Part shown: in pieces, positions 44,971 through 57,920 of the stretch | How positions within the stretch are numbered: position 1 is the first letter of the stretch | Layout of the letters: each line of letters opens with the position of its first letter | Source: Niebla homalea | Lineage: Eukaryota; Ascomycota; Lecanoromycetes; Lecanorales; Ramalinaceae | Direction of reading: 5' to 3' | DNA: 64,000 bases | Assembly: GCA_019925105.1 (NCBI GenBank) | Contig: JAHGAU010000001.1 | Span: forward strand, 496,001 to 560,000 | Translations under genes and position numbers: made by a program | Notes under the pieces: model-generated | The model's input: only the letters and a program-made list of their open reading frames with translations | What the model was told of the DNA's origin: nothing | The model's database searches: none

Positions 44971-45712
44971 CACGCATCATGAAACTAAAATCTTCCCTCT
45001 TGCCTTGCCTTCACATAATAAGGCCGAGAAAGAGGCGGGGTGATGGAAGGGTCTTTTGCTTTCTTTTGCTTTCTTTTTTTTTTCTTTTTTTGTTGTCGGA
45101 GAGCCTGCTGGGGTGGGTGGTGGGTTCCGATGAGCGACTTCCCCAGCCGCCCCAAGTGGGAAGCTTTTCCGGCTCCGAGGGATGGACGTTGGAGCCATCT
45201 GGAGCTTTGGGGGAGGCAGGATGGGGGGGGGTTTGGGTTTGGAATTCCGAGGTGGTTTCTCTGACAGGCCATGGAATGGAAGCGATACTTGCTGCTGAAC
45301 TTGGTGGAAAATCGAGTGATCTACGTAATTGTCAGCATCTCCGATCGTGGATCTTTCTCTTCTCTTCTACCCGAATGTAGCACTGAACGTGATCATGACA
45401 ATTGGAGATTGATTGGGTAAGACAAATCTGATTGATTTCTAGCTATTCTAAGAGTCTCCCCGAATGAGTTCGCATAGACTTTGCAAGCCATCAATTTCTC
45501 TCCACCGTCAATCTACCTTTGTGCCAAGGATCCGTGTCCATGGCCGACCGCAATCTTCCCTTTGCTCAAAGAATAACAAAGACCGAAACCGTGACTGTTG
45601 CAGGCGAATGGGGAATTGTGCTGTGCTGAGAAGGAAGTGCAAGTCATGTGGTGCAAATGGGAATCGTCCTCGCTGTCGTGAACTCCGGGTCATCGTCAAG
45701 CGGAGACCCCAT

Positions 45713-48700
45713 CTAGATATACCACATGGAGAAGATGATGTTTGGGGCTGTCTGTCCGCTCGTCATTGGTTTGAGCAGTGGCACCTCCGTGGAGTGCTCC
45801 ATCTCCGGGCTAGTATGAGGCTGCCCTGGATTTACGATTCGCTGGTAACGTTCCTCCCATGACGCCTCTGCTGTTCGATCGATGTGAGACTCAGCTCGTG
45901 AAGCGGCCAAGTGAGCGTAGTACACTGCCGGGAAAAGCGAGACAGGCGTGGTAGCGCGCTGGTACATGTAGCAGTGTTCGTAGAGTAGCTTTTGGAAGGT
46001 ATTGACCGGAATTTTGGCCTCGTCCATGATGACAGAGTAATGGGTAGGTCTCGAGGTCCCTTTGATGGCCGCATGAGCGTTGAGATACATGTCGTGCTCA
46101 AAGACTGAAGTCACATCACGATCGACAAGAACACCGGGAACAGGGTTGCCGTTCTTGTCAGCCGCCTCATGATTTGGCGGAGGGAAGAAGCGAATGTGGT
46201 GACGCTTCTCAGCCACAACAATAGTGAATTTGGGCATTAATTTGGTATTGCCCTCGAGTTTGCTCAAGAAGGTGTTCTTCAGATCGGCCACCTCGTTTTC
46301 GATCAAGGGCGAGAACTGAGCTTCCGACACACCATCTCTGAAGTAGTAAACGTGGTCGGGAACACGTCCCTGTCCAACGTTCTCCATCCAATACTGCAGC
46401 AATGGAGTCACAAGCGACTGAATATTAAACTGGGAGATCATCTCCACTCGGAAGCCGTTTGTTTGTACGCCGGCGGCGTATCGAGCGCAGCTAAGGTCCA
46501 TGGACACCGTTATCGCCGCCATAGAGCCACGGGTTATACCCGGAGGAGGATGCGAGACGTCGGCTCCAATGATCATGGTTTTCTTTGGCTTTGGATCGTC
46601 AGGATGCTGCCAGTACGCCATTTCTTGTCCAGTTGCTCCCCTGCTAGATTTGATCAAGGATGTGAAACCTCCAAGCTTACAGTTGAATTTGGTCAGGACG
46701 TTGGAGATGTACTGCGGTTGACACTTCTTGACATTGAGTGCCTGAACGCATTGAGAGACTATACCCCATCGGCAGTCATAGTTTGCCTTGACACGATTGT
46801 AAATATCGGCATTCTTGTTGGTGAGTACGACCATGATCATCTGAGGGCGTAAGTGGGCCGTATTGCCGGCCTTGTACCAGACCTCCTCGATCGCCTTGAT
46901 GTTATCCTTTTGACCTCCGTGAATGGGCGGATTGTCATTGAGGACGACACCACCATGGGCTCTATAAGCCTTGACGAAGGCCCGAATGAAATTTTGAACC
47001 TCTGCTGGCTGCGGGACAGAAGCCGGGACACCGCCATCATTACCAGTCAAGACCAGGACGCCCCAGGACTTGAGTCCATTCAAACCACGTTGGTCTGCAG
47101 TATCATTGTTCTTGTAGAAGACTTTGCCACGTAGGTCCCAACGACCTGAGAACATCGGACGTGCAGTCTGGCCTTTACCAAACAGAGGTTGCGGTGGCGG
47201 CAAGATACGGGCTTTTGTTGTGATCATCGTTGGGTTGATCTTCATCCCATAACCCTTGATGACTGGATCGGCGCCCCAGTTCAATTGGCTGAGCCCAGCC
47301 TGGATGCCGGCCTTGCGTGCGTTGGGGGGGCCGGCAGCAAAGGACATCATGTTCGTCGTCTGTTTCTCATTGAGCTTTGATGGATAACGCTGGTTTGGAG
47401 CCATCTTGCAGATCTCCATGGGGTAGGCCTCGCCACGCTTCATGGTTTCAATCAGTGGAAGATGTGGTTTTGTAATTCGAAGGTTGTATTTCTTCTGAAA
47501 GTACTGCGCAATCGACACCTTGCTGGTTTTGCCTGTTGCGCGATCGGTCGTATCGAATGTGTACGTGTTAGCGTTCTTCTTCGAAATAGTATTGATCGTG
47601 GCCACGGTGCCCGGGCGATGTTTGATGATGAACTTGTTCTTTGACAGACGCTTCAAGATCTTCATAACTAGTTGACTTGGCGGCCCCGACCGGCAGGCGG
47701 CGTCGAAATTGGGACCGATAAGATCCAGTGCGAGGTTGTCGATAGTTTTCTCCATCCAGAAGACAGTGTTGGAGGCGTCTGCATTGATGACCAGCTTCGC
47801 ACCTTCAACCGGGCGGATAGACTGATACACGCCTTTTACAGCTTCCACACCTCCGGTCAACTGTGCCCTCTCACCACCAGATGGCGGGAAGTATGCACGG
47901 CGGAAGTTGAATAAGCGCTTAGCAGGCGCTTCACGCAAGACATGGTCCAAAAAGTTAATAGCTTCCAGAGTGTCCGTTTTGAAGTCGAGTTGCCCGGTCA
48001 GGTAGGCGCGGATTGTCTCCAAGCGAATCTTCTTGACAGCGCGTATTTCAACGCGGTGCTCATTGCTGACGGGGTTACCAGTTCGGTCCGTGCGTGGCTC
48101 TTTTCCATCATCGAGATTGACTTTGATCTTTTTTCCGAGGTTGCCTTGCATAGACCATCCAATCTTGTTGCCATCCCAAATGAAAAGGGGCTCAATCACC
48201 TGCTGGACCGCTGGAGAGTGCCAAACTTTGAGCATCAAGCCACGCTTCTCCTGTCCAGATCCAATGAGGATATCATACTGCCAGACATCTTTCGTTGGGT
48301 ACTGCGTGATGTTGTAGGCATTGACGGGTAGTTGGACAATTCTGCCCTCGGTCCCGAAACCCGGGCGGCGAAGAACATTCGAGTCCAACTGTGCAGGGTC
48401 AATGTTAGCGTACATGAGCTCTTGAGAAAGCGTTTGTGTATAGCTAGGGTATCTATATTGAAGTGACCGGAGTGCTTTCACAGCGGCGGCATGCGCATCA
48501 TTGGCCTTGGAACCAGTGGAGCGTGCGGATTCGGACTTTGCAGCTTCGGATAAGATGGAGGGTTCTTCTCCAGTGAGGAGATCCATGGGCTCAGCGCGGG
48601 GATGCGCAGTCCTGCCCTTCGAGTGTGGGTTGGTAGCCATCGTGAGGAGATTCGGATATATCACAAGTTTGGGATGGGCGGGTGTGCAGAGAATAAGAAA

Positions 48701-49652
48701 TGATCGGTGGTGTGAGGGTTGATGTATGACGTGCAGGAGTAGTTTGTGCAGAGGTAATGTGTGACTGAGGTGCTATCTGAGGACATGTGTAGGGAGATGT
48801 AAGTGTGAGAAGGAGGAGGGGTGGGGGGATATTTATGTGCGAGCAAGTGAGGCAGCAAGAGTGGCAATACTGTCACTGGCGTGGATGAATCGTTAGGGAA
48901 TGCCCGTGTGACGGGAGAGCGTGACTGTGTTGCCGGCCTTTTTCCAATAGAGAAAGAATGTGAAGGGAAGAACAATAGGGTATTGACGCCACGATTCATC
49001 AGGATGAGCAACAAGTGTTGTGATTCAGTAGGGTGAATGCGTGTGGACAATAACAGACGGCATGACTCTTCAAGAAGTGAAATCGTGCACAATAGGAAGG
49101 ATCACAATAATAAGGACATTCATATGCCACTTGACAATAGGGATCACTTGGAATTGGGACAGCAGACAGGGATGAAGGACGTGGATGTAAAGGGTGCAAT
49201 AACACAATAGCAGTGGCAAAACTCCAGGCATGCATCTGAAACTCCTCAATAGACAAGAAGGAAAAGTGAATGCTTACCCCAGACTTCAGCGTGTACGCAT
49301 TTCCGCCAAGGTCGACATTCTTGAGCAGATTATATGCCCTCCTGGTAGTGGGATCGTAGCCCTTAGCCACCTTGGGCTTCTTGTCGCCGCCGGACGCACT
49401 GGGTGCAGGGCCTTTGCTGCCAGAGCGGGATCCAGCTTGCGAAGGCGACTGTGTACGACCTCGAGTATCGGGAGCCCCATCGAAGTTCTGAGAGGAGACC
49501 GCCGGCTGCTGTTGCTCCTGCTGCGGATGCGGCTGTTGACGAGCCTGAGGAGTGGTCGGTGGTTGTTGGGTGTGCTGCTGAGAAGGATTGCCTTGTCCGC
49601 CGCGTTGGCCGCCGGCGCCGCGGCCTTTCTGGTTCCTATTACGCCCAGACAT
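45713..49652 (-). CDS. Argonaute (QDE-2-like), catalytically complete
   Basis: The body is one exon from 45713 to about 48640 (MATNPHSK start). It contains N, PAZ, MID and PIWI regions: RRPGFGTEGRIVQLPVNAY, IKHRPGTVATINTISK in the PAZ region, then PIWI. The slicer tetrad is present, numbered from MATN: Asp694 (IIGADVSHPPPG), Glu733 (RVEMISQF), Asp769 (YFRDGVSEAQF) and His856 (YLNAHAAIKGTSRPTHY). Argonautes bind small RNAs and guide silencing of complementary transcripts. Upstream, 49652-49278 encodes an Arg/Gly- and Gln-rich N-terminus (MSGRNRNQKGRGAGGQRGGQ) typical of Argonautes and ends in phase 0 at a GTAAGC donor. It can splice in frame to an acceptor at 48617 (exon from 48616, GRTAHPRAEP). 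I infer that this is exon 1; otherwise the protein starts at 48640. Confidence 0.9.
48617..49277 (-). other. Proposed long first intron of the Argonaute gene
   Basis: GTAAGC at 49277 downwards and AAG ending at 48617 give a 661-nt intron in phase 0. The minus-strand frame continuing into it (to 48999) has no recognisable domain. The alternative is that this is the promoter of an Argonaute starting at 48640. Confidence 0.5.
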
Positions 49653-50820
49653 TCGAAGATCTATGAATACTGTCGTACGATCTGAAGATTAGCAGGAAGC
49701 TTGGGGAAGTTGGAACATTGGGGGAAAGAGAAGAATGTGTCTGCCTGGATAAGGCTGAGGGGTCGAGGTGGGGCAACACCGTCATCGCGAAAAGACATGA
49801 GGGTTTGACCTCGGACTTCAGTACGGGATTGACGACTTACCGGGGTGATTATGATTTGTATTCTGGTTGGTTGAGGTATGAGAGATGAAGATCTCTACAC
49901 AGGGGAAGAGACGAAAAGAACGGGCGAGAATAAGGGAAGGTACGAGTTGGTTGAGAGAGGTGTAGGAAAGAAGAAAGGAAGGTGGGCAAGCCGATGCTTT
50001 TGAACGAGAGCAAACCCACTAGCCGGGTGCTTGTTCGGTAGTTTCACACTGTCAGTGCAGTGTCTGCTGACACATGAGGCAAGCCATGAAGTGCTTCAGA
50101 ACACGAGACTGAGGATTTGAAGTCGAGTGTTACAAGGGATTGAGGTTCAATAATAATGAGTAAGGTGAAGGACCGGGTCGTGGGCCCCCCCAACGCGTCA
50201 ACAAGCGACCGCTAACTTGACACCAGCGCTAATGCTAATGTATGAGCTTCCCAACTCCCAAGCTTCCCCACACTACTGGCACTGGCAGGAGATGAGACAC
50301 TCAAGAAAGTCTGCGAGAACACGATCGCCTAGGCAGGGATGAAAGCCCGGATCATTGGTGTCATGGAATCAAACATCATACACAAGCAAAGTATCAATTC
50401 GGAAACACGCTGCCGTCCTCGTGACGTCTGCACGTTTGCGGGGTGGAGTGGTACAAACGGTCAATAGCACAAGCGCCCCAAGCGGCCGGATGCAGGCACC
50501 GAAGGTTAAATTGCCGAGAAAATGATTTCTATCTCTGGGAAGCGGTGATGGTATCAAAGTCATATGTAGCCCCAAGCCACGCACATCTGGCGCTCTACTA
50601 TGACTATGGTACAATTATGAAAGATCCTCCACATTCCACACTGAAATCGTGAGGTGCATGATGCACCCTCCTGCCGTCCGTCCAAGCCCTTAACCGCAAG
50701 ACTGAAACTTGCTTATCTCTTCGCTATGCAATCATTTTTGTCAAAAAACCCGCTTTCTTGATCCATTCCCTTGGAAGCAATTGCTGATCCAACTGCGCTG
50801 AAGATCGTCGCTCCACGACT
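49653..50820. other. Intergenic between Argonaute and RNA14
   Basis: It holds the Argonaute promoter/5' UTR and the 3' flank of RNA14. No supported gene, RNA or repeat. Confidence 0.45.
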
Positions 50821-53800
50821 TTACCTTGCGTAGGCATAATGCGCTGTAAAGAGTTAGCAGAAGCCATAGTGTAACGAAATTGATATTGGCGTACCACCAG
50901 CTTGAGCATTGTACGCTGGATATCCCATTGGTGCCATTTGTGGCATCGGAGGCATGCCGGGTCGTTGCTGCATCGGAGGTACGGAGCCGTGAAGAGGATA
51001 CGGCTGTGGTGGTCCTTGCAGGGGTGGCGGAGGGACATGCTGTTGAGGTTGAGGTGCTTGTCCAGGCATGGGCATGCCTCTTGCGGCGGCAGCTTGCTGT
51101 GGCAGCTGGGACATGTTCGTAGGTACGTTCGTCTCCCGAATCAAACGGACCAGTTGCGAGGGTTCGAATTTGGTAGCATGGTATGTCTCGGCCTTTGGTA
51201 TCATGCTTAAAAGCATGGTAACATCTCGTGGTAGCGGGGGCGGCAAGTACGTCTGTGGGATAGGTGGGCGATTGTAAGGAAGCGGGGTGGGCTGCTGTTG
51301 CTGAGCTGGTTGATGCCCGTTCGGTTGAGCGATCTGCTGCGGCACTTGCGTGACAGAGGTTGGCTTCATTGGTGATTCTGCTCGTATGAGCTTTCGCGGC
51401 CGATCTACTTCCGGTTCAGAGTCGTCAAACGGCAAAGGACGCTTGGGGGAAGGGGCCGACTGATTGACCGCCTGCAGCGTTGCATTCTGTGCGGCTAGGA
51501 TGGAGGGGTCAATGGCAGGAGCGGACTTCGGCTTCATCTGCTTGGCTGGGGAGATGATGGGTCTGATGGCAGTCGGGTCGAAAGTGCTGTCGACAAATCG
51601 TTTGGAGAAGAGGGCGAGGGAAGGGTCTTCGGGGAAGAGGTCGCTCATTCGCTTCTCCAGCTTCATGATCTGGGTCAATTCGCCATAGCGAGACTCAAAT
51701 TCATGGAAGAAGACATAGAGGGGTTTGGCCTTTTGAACGGTCTCAGGCTTCTGGGAAAGTCGGGTGACGACAGTCTCAAAGACAACTCGGGCATCTGCAT
51801 TGAAGGTTAGCCACAGTCAAACAACGGAAAAGATGCATGCTCACTTGTGTGATCATTATTCGCCACGAGATGCTTGATGAACTCCAAAGCAAAAGCCTCA
51901 TCTTCTTGAAAGAGCTTCAAGCCTCGTTCAAAAATCTTCTTCCCTGTCTCGGGCTCATAACAATGGAACTCGATCAAGGCAGCTTGAACATAGACATCGG
52001 ACGTGATTCTCCCGCGCTTGCGTGCATCAGAGAAGACCCCTCTGGCGCCCCCTACGCTGACTCCACCTTTGCCTTGTATCCGACGCAGGGACCTCATGAG
52101 AGCGATCCAGACGTAAGACAGTGTCCTGGATAGGAGACGCATCTGGACTGCGTGCATTCTCTTGGCACCCTCGACCGCTGCGGCCTTTTCTACCCCCTTT
52201 GCTTTCACTTTTTCACCTTGAGTCTCATCGTCCTCTTCCTCTTTGACATCATGATTCGCACCGTTTGCCTGCGGATCCTTGCTCGCGGAGCATTGAGCCT
52301 CAATGCGACTGATGTCCTGCTCTTCACGGACCTTGGACTTTGCTATCAAGCCGTACAGAGCATCCAGAACCTTATCGTAGGGTTCTCTCACAACAGCTGC
52401 ACGTCGTGTCGTCTTCTCATCCCCTTCCTCGCCACTGCTTGATTGTTCTAGACGATCGGCACGCTTGAATGCAAGAAGACAGCTCTCCGGATTAGCATTC
52501 AGACCCTGCACCAGGAAGTCGTTGCCCTGCTGCTCCATGCCGTGTGCGAAGCAAAATTCACTTGCGTCGTACCAAAGCTCTGCCCAGTATCTCATGGCCA
52601 TCAGTGCGTGCTTGTAAACAAATAAGATCCGAGCCTTGTAAGCATCCGAGTCCTCTGCTTTAAGGACAAGAGGATCGTCCTTTTCCCATTGGATCCAACG
52701 CTTCCATATATTCAGCTGTTCGGTGTACTCTGCGTCGCCCTCGAATCCGAGAGCGGGAGGCAGGGAGGGTAATGTGGTTCGCTTCAAATTTCGAGTGATG
52801 TTCTGAAGCTCGGTGTAGGAGGCTCGCGCAGACATGTAAGAAGGTGATTGATCCTGCAGGAATTTCCGGCCCTATCCTCGGTCAGCCTCAGATCTCCCTT
52901 TGGTATTGACTCCCCTTACGGTCATTTTGTTCAAGCCCATTTCGAAACCATCATACTCTTTCCACAATATGTTCGTAGCCTGCGTAGGGACGCAGATAGC
53001 TTGCTGATACGTCTTCCTGAGAAGATCCATCTTTTGTTGGTCTTGCCAATTGCTCCCACCAATAATACCCGGGCCGGATTTAATGAATTGAACATAATCT
53101 TGCCATAAGCGACCGGAATCTTTGTCGAGACCGACTTGGCGCAGTGCAAGCTCGTAAGCTTGATGGATTGTCTGACGTGCTGAGCCAGTCGTGTCGGTAG
53201 TGACGTTGTTATGACGACGAACATGATCTAGGTACATCTGCCACAGGGGCAGATAAGGCACTTGCATTAAGCTCTTCCCAAGCACGCTGTCAAGGGCGTT
53301 CTTGATGTTGGCTTCATTTTCCATTTGTGCATATGCAAGCCAAATTTCGGCCTGGGACAGGTGTTAGAAGACTTGCGTGTTGAGGCGAGGGATGACAGAA
53401 CTTACTGCGGCCGGGAAGAGATTGAGAAAGCGCTCGTAGGCGAGGCGGGCATCATCTTGTTTACCTCGCTTCTTGTGTTCATCAATTAAGGCTAGCCAGG
53501 CTTCAATGTCGCCACGTGGGTCGTCTTTGATCCTATCTTCGAGCATACCAATCTTGTCATGTGGCAGTCGCGGCTTGGGTGCTACTGGACCTGTAGCAGC
53601 AGGGGTGCTGGTGGTGGTGCCTTCATGATCAGTCGCCAAGGGCTTGACTGGCTCGACGGCAGCGGAAGCATCGAAGCCTTGGGTACCATCTGGTGTTTCA
53701 GCGACAGCCTCTGGAAAAGGACTTGCAGTGGTCTTGGAGACATCCTTGCGCTGGACATTAGCAGTATTGAGGGATACATCGTTTGAGGAATCAACAGGAA

Positions 53801-54191
53801 CGGGAACATCTGACGAGGACGTGAAAGTAGATGCAGGAACTCCGTTAGGGACTGGAACAGTAGTTGAGGAGGCATCAAGCGCTTTCTGGTCAGTAACGAT
53901 GTCAAAGTCCGAAGACTCTTGCGACATGGGCCTCGACTGAGTGTGGTCGTCCATGTCGATTGGAGCGACAGCTGTGGAGGAATCAGGATTAGATTGCAAA
54001 GCAGCAGAAGGAGAGAAGGTCTCGTCTTCAAGGGTTTCACGGGATTGCTCAGGCAATGCTGCTGTACTAGTGGAAGGAGGAAGTGCTGGGACTGCTAGCT
54101 CTGCTTGGGCAGAGTGATATTGTTCAGAGAGATAGTTTGGTTTTTGTTCGCTAGCTCCGTCCACTATACCAGCTGTGGTTGCAGCTGCCAT
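50821..54191 (-). CDS. RNA14: mRNA 3'-end processing protein RNA14 (CstF-77)
   Basis: Five exons: 54191-53406, 53351-52920, 52871-51845, 51794-50895 and 50843-50821. The frame closes at 1056 codons (1055 aa). After a ~200-residue Ser/Thr-rich acidic N-terminal region come the HAT repeats of the Suf domain: DDPRGDIEAWLALIDEH, ARLAYERFLNLFPAA|AEIWLAYAQME, LPLWQMYLDHVRRHN, ILWKEYDGFEMGLNK and LMAMRYWAELWYDASEF. The C-terminal third is Pro/Gln-rich (QPQQHVPPPPLQGPPQP), the region that in the family meets other CFIA subunits. RNA14 dimers scaffold cleavage and polyadenylation of pre-mRNA. The last 23-nt exon (AHYAYAR-stop) is short but is the only end that closes phase at a CAG acceptor. It is divergent from ASF1. 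Confidence 0.93.
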
Positions 54192-54793
54192 TATGTTTGC
54201 ATTGGAGCCTTGAACATGAATATCTCAGCGACAAATCTCGCCGCCTTTTGTTTCCTCCTTGACACTCCGACGATCGTATTGCGAGGCCGGTGACAGGCTC
54301 TGAGTCAAGCTGACCGATGGCTAAAAGTGTCGAAGACGGCTTATCGAGAGCGAGGAACGATCGAATTGATGGCTGAATGGGAGGGTGGCGATGGAAGCTG
54401 GAGGTTGTGAATGGATAGAAGTGAGAGGTGAGGTGCTAAGAACAAAGAGAAAGAATAACATACCGAGTAGTACTAAAGCCCAAGTGGCTGGGATTTGGGT
54501 GCTAAAAAGCTTGGCAAATAAAAGAGGTTTTTGACGTTTTAATTACAGTTCTAAGCTAGACCGTAGATTTAAAACCACTTTACGCGATTGCCCCAAATAA
54601 CGCGCGAGCGCGCCTCCTCGCCCGTTCAACAATTAGACATATCTCTCTCTCTGCTGACCATCCCGAAGCTGTCAATACAGATATAGACGTCAAGACACAG
54701 TCCATACTGTCATACAGTCCATACAATCAATAGCTTTCCTGCGCACGCGTACATTTTAATCGTTCCCCATCAACAACTCTTCCACTCTCCATC
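54192..54793. promoter_or_regulatory. Divergent promoter between RNA14 and ASF1
   Basis: 602 bp separate the starts. A short CG-rich block (cgcgcgagcgcgcc) lies near 54601, and a CATACAGTCCATACAATCAATAG-like run near 54710. No TATA box is clear. Confidence 0.4.
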
Positions 54794-55805
54794 ATGTCTG
54801 TAGTCTCGTTACTAGGGGTCAAGATTCTGAACAATCCTGCCAAATTCACCGACTCATATCATTTTGAAATCACATTCGAGTGCCTTGAGCAGCTCCAGAA
54901 AGGTGACTGCCCATTCAGGCAATCAATGGCATCATATTGATACGAACTCAGATCTTGAGTGGAAGCTGACTTATGTCGGCTCCGCGACATCGTAGGGTCG
55001 CCTCCTTGAATGTTCTCGAACCTTTACTGAGAACTGATCAGATCCGAACATGACCAAGAACTCGACTCCCTCCTGGTTGGACCCATCCCGACCGGCACGA
55101 ATAAGTTCATCTTCGAGGCCGATCCTCCGAATCTCACCCGCATCCCCTCTACCGAAATCCTCGGGGTCACTGTGATTCTCCTCACGTGCAGCTACGACGA
55201 CCGCGAGTTTGTTCGGGTGGGATACTACGTGAACAACGAATATGACTCGGAGGAGCTCAATGTCGATCCACCTGCCAAAACCGACATTGCTCGTGTACGG
55301 CGGAATGTGCTGGCTGATAAGCCCCGAGTGACTCGCTTTGCTATCAAATGGTATGCCCTACAGCTATTCGCTCTCTTCAAAAACATCCTGACAAGCACCT
55401 AGGGATACGGAAGAATCCGCCCCAGCAGAGTTCCCCCCTGAGCAGCCAGAGGCCGATCAAGTTGGGGATGACGGTGCTGGTTACGGTCAAGAAGAGGTCG
55501 AGCTTGAGGAGGGCCTCAAAGCTGAGCTTGCAGTTGAGGAAGCCAAGGCTGTTGCTCAGGGTGAAGATGAAGACATGGCTGGCGCTGAGGACACGGCCGG
55601 CGCCAACGATGATGTCTCTGACGTGGGTAGTGAGGATCTTGAAGCAGAAAGCAGCGGCAGCGATGATGAAGAGGGTGATGATGATGAAGCAGAGGGAGGT
55701 GAGGATGAAGATATGGATATGGGAGATGCGGAGCATAGCGCTCAAAATGGTGAGAAGTCGGCTGCTGTCGATCACAAACATCAGGCAGAGGTAATGGTGC
55801 ATTAG
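54794..55805 (+). CDS. ASF1: Histone chaperone ASF1
   Basis: Four exons: 54794-54902, 54952-54991, 55042-55350 and 55403-55805. All introns are 49-52 nt and the frame closes at 287 codons (286 aa). The first ~155 residues are the conserved ASF1 core: [94 protein letters not shown] and RVTRFAIKW. The remaining ~130 residues are strongly acidic ([19 protein letters not shown]), as in other fungal ASF1. The protein binds H3-H4 dimers and hands them to nucleosome-assembly factors during replication and transcription. The start is the first ATG and matches the universal MSxVSLL N-terminus. Confidence 0.96.
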
Positions 55806-56544
55806 CTACAAAGTCATGACTCTTCATTCTCTTATGGTTGGGACGGGCGGGGAGTTGGACAAATCGCAATAATGACCTTTGCGGTCAAGCGCCTGGAGGA
55901 CTCAATAGCTCCACCAAAATCAATGAACAATACAGTATGTTAAGCCATTTCCTTTTTTCCTGGTCTGAGGTCAATCATCTTAGTTGTGAAACCGTGGATT
56001 ATGGGAATCTCTCAGACATTTGAAAATATAACGCGTTACATGCTCTCCAATTCCTCACGCTTGAAGAATGTCTTTCAAATGCCCGTCAAAGATTGTCAGT
56101 CTGGTTTCCGTGGAAGCCAGCCATCAACCGTCAATCCAATATTACAGCCATTCGCGAGGGGAGAACCGGCGATTCTCCTAAGCTACCAAGCTCATCACTG
56201 TCTGGTGCTCGTTCTCAACCTCGTTTGTCATTTCTATACATGGATTCCACTCCAACCCGCAATCTAGGTATTGCTTCCCGGTTTCTGCTTCAAAAAAAGA
56301 CCCAACCAGCTTAGCCAAAGCGCTTGTGATTACTTTACTCAGTGGATTTCACCTTTAGAGAAGGTACTTCCATGCAATGGCTTCGGTATTCTAGGGGTGG
56401 TGAGGGGAACTTCTATAGAAGCTAAGAACAATCCTCTCAGTCCGAAACAACAATCCGTCCATTCCACTTGGTCATGAAGCGTACCTCCTCAAACCAAGCT
56501 CGCTCTCCACTTCCATCTTCCCCCCCCTTCACATGTATACCTCT
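55806..56544. other. Intergenic region after ASF1
   Basis: No supported gene. Short plus-strand frames (up to 93 aa) lack recognisable motifs. Confidence 0.4.
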
Positions 56545-56937
56545 CTAAGGTACCCCACTAACCTCAAACTTCTCCCCATGCCAATGCCCATAAAACCCGC
56601 CCTTCGCCTTCACACACCTCTCCGCCCTCTCCTCCTCCCACATCCCGCGACGCTCCCGCCACCACTCGAACTTCTCGCACGCGTGCCCATAGCGCGGGGA
56701 TCGGTGGCCCAAGAACATCATGTTGCGATACTCTCCGATCTTCTCGTCGATCCTGTCGAGGTAGGGTTGGAAGGCCGCGTCGATGCTGTCGATGTTTTCC
56801 GTGTGGATGAGGCGGCAGTTACGGAGGGCTTTGGAGCGCGCGATGGAGACGGGCATTGTGTGTGTGTTTTTGGGGCAGGTGCAGGGGCGGTGGGGGATGA
56901 TGATGGTGTAGGGGTTGATGAGGGGGTTGACGGACAT
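56545..56937 (-). CDS. Hypothetical protein, 130 aa
   Basis: Single-exon frame beginning MSVNPLINPYTIIIPHRPC and ending KGGFYGHWHGEKFEVSGVP. It contains a CTCPKN motif, a YLDRIDEKIGEYRNM helix and an aromatic, charged segment WWRERRGMWEEERAERC. Composition (Glu/Arg-rich, few rare residues) looks coding rather than random. No signal peptide, membrane span or known domain was recognised. A plus-strand frame over the same DNA (56533-56946) is Gly/Val/Asp-rich and looks like its shadow. Confidence 0.45.
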   Translation of the reverse strand: MSVNPLINPYTIIIPHRPCTCPKNTHTMPVSIARSKALRNCRLIHTENIDSIDAAFQPYLDRIDEKIGEYRNMMFLGHRSPRYGHACEKFEWWRERRGMWEEERAERCVKAKGGFYGHWHGEKFEVSGVP

Positions 56938-57920
56938 GGTGGGTGAGAGGTGGTGAAAGTGGAATTGAGTGAATGAGGATCTTTGCAGGGAGATTGTTGA
57001 GATCGTATCGTGCTTGTTTCTTTCCTGGGAGGTCTGCTTGAGAGAGAGCTCTAAGAGACCCGAGGGCTCATATTTGTATCAGGGTGTGTCGAGGTTAGAG
57101 GTTGGACAATAGATTATTTCAAACAAAAACGTCGTACCAACAAGACCATTGTTGTACCGTTCGGATCCTTCTTTGTCCACTCCGGCCAGTCTGTCAGTCT
57201 GCCTCACGGGATCACGGTTTGTTGGGATATACCACCTCGACTTCCATGGTCTGTGGGATGTCACATGGGCACTTGTTCTTCAAGGGGACAGTGTGTCGGA
57301 TGTTGCACGTGGTTAATCTTACAACTTTCCTTTCCTATTCGGAGGACAGTCTTTGACGTTGACCCTGCTCTGCAGGGTTTCTTGGGATGTGATGATACAT
57401 TTGCAGGCAGAATCTCATACACGCTCTACAACGACGGGTCTGGCTGATTAAGTGGTGCGTGTAGGTCAACTACCAGCTTACTCCATTCTGCAAATTTTCT
57501 GCCATCAGCTGTTAGAAATGGGAAATAATGTAGTCGCCAATCCATTTGAGGCTTGAATAAATTGCTTACTTAGGCCACCTAAAAATGTCAGTCTCAAGGT
57601 ACAGCATGATTCTCCAGGTCTTCAACGCCAGGATAAGCTAGGATGGAACACCGCTCCATCCAATCAATTTACTCCAAACCTGATTGAAAAGCGGGAAAAG
57701 GCGCGAAAAGGAAACAGCGCATCTTGCATCCAAATACCCTTCACGAGGAGGTGTGTCTGATACCCGCGACAATACAGTCAAACTGTTTGAGTCAGGAGAG
57801 AAACATCTCACATGATCGCGCGTAATATTTTTAGAGAAATATGTGCCAGGATACCATCATCCTCCTGCCACCGTCGTGAACCAGACATTGAGTTTGCATA
57901 TCCCCTTCGATGTCAAGAAT
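56938..57920. other. Intergenic, no supported feature
   Basis: Open frames up to 84 aa only. It includes the promoters of the hypothetical gene on the left and of the secreted-protein gene on the right. Confidence 0.4.

Noticed and set aside
44739..45380. 213-aa plus-strand frame with Ile/His/Pro repeats
   Set aside because: Its length comes from translating the (ATCC)n repeat; there is no other coding sign.
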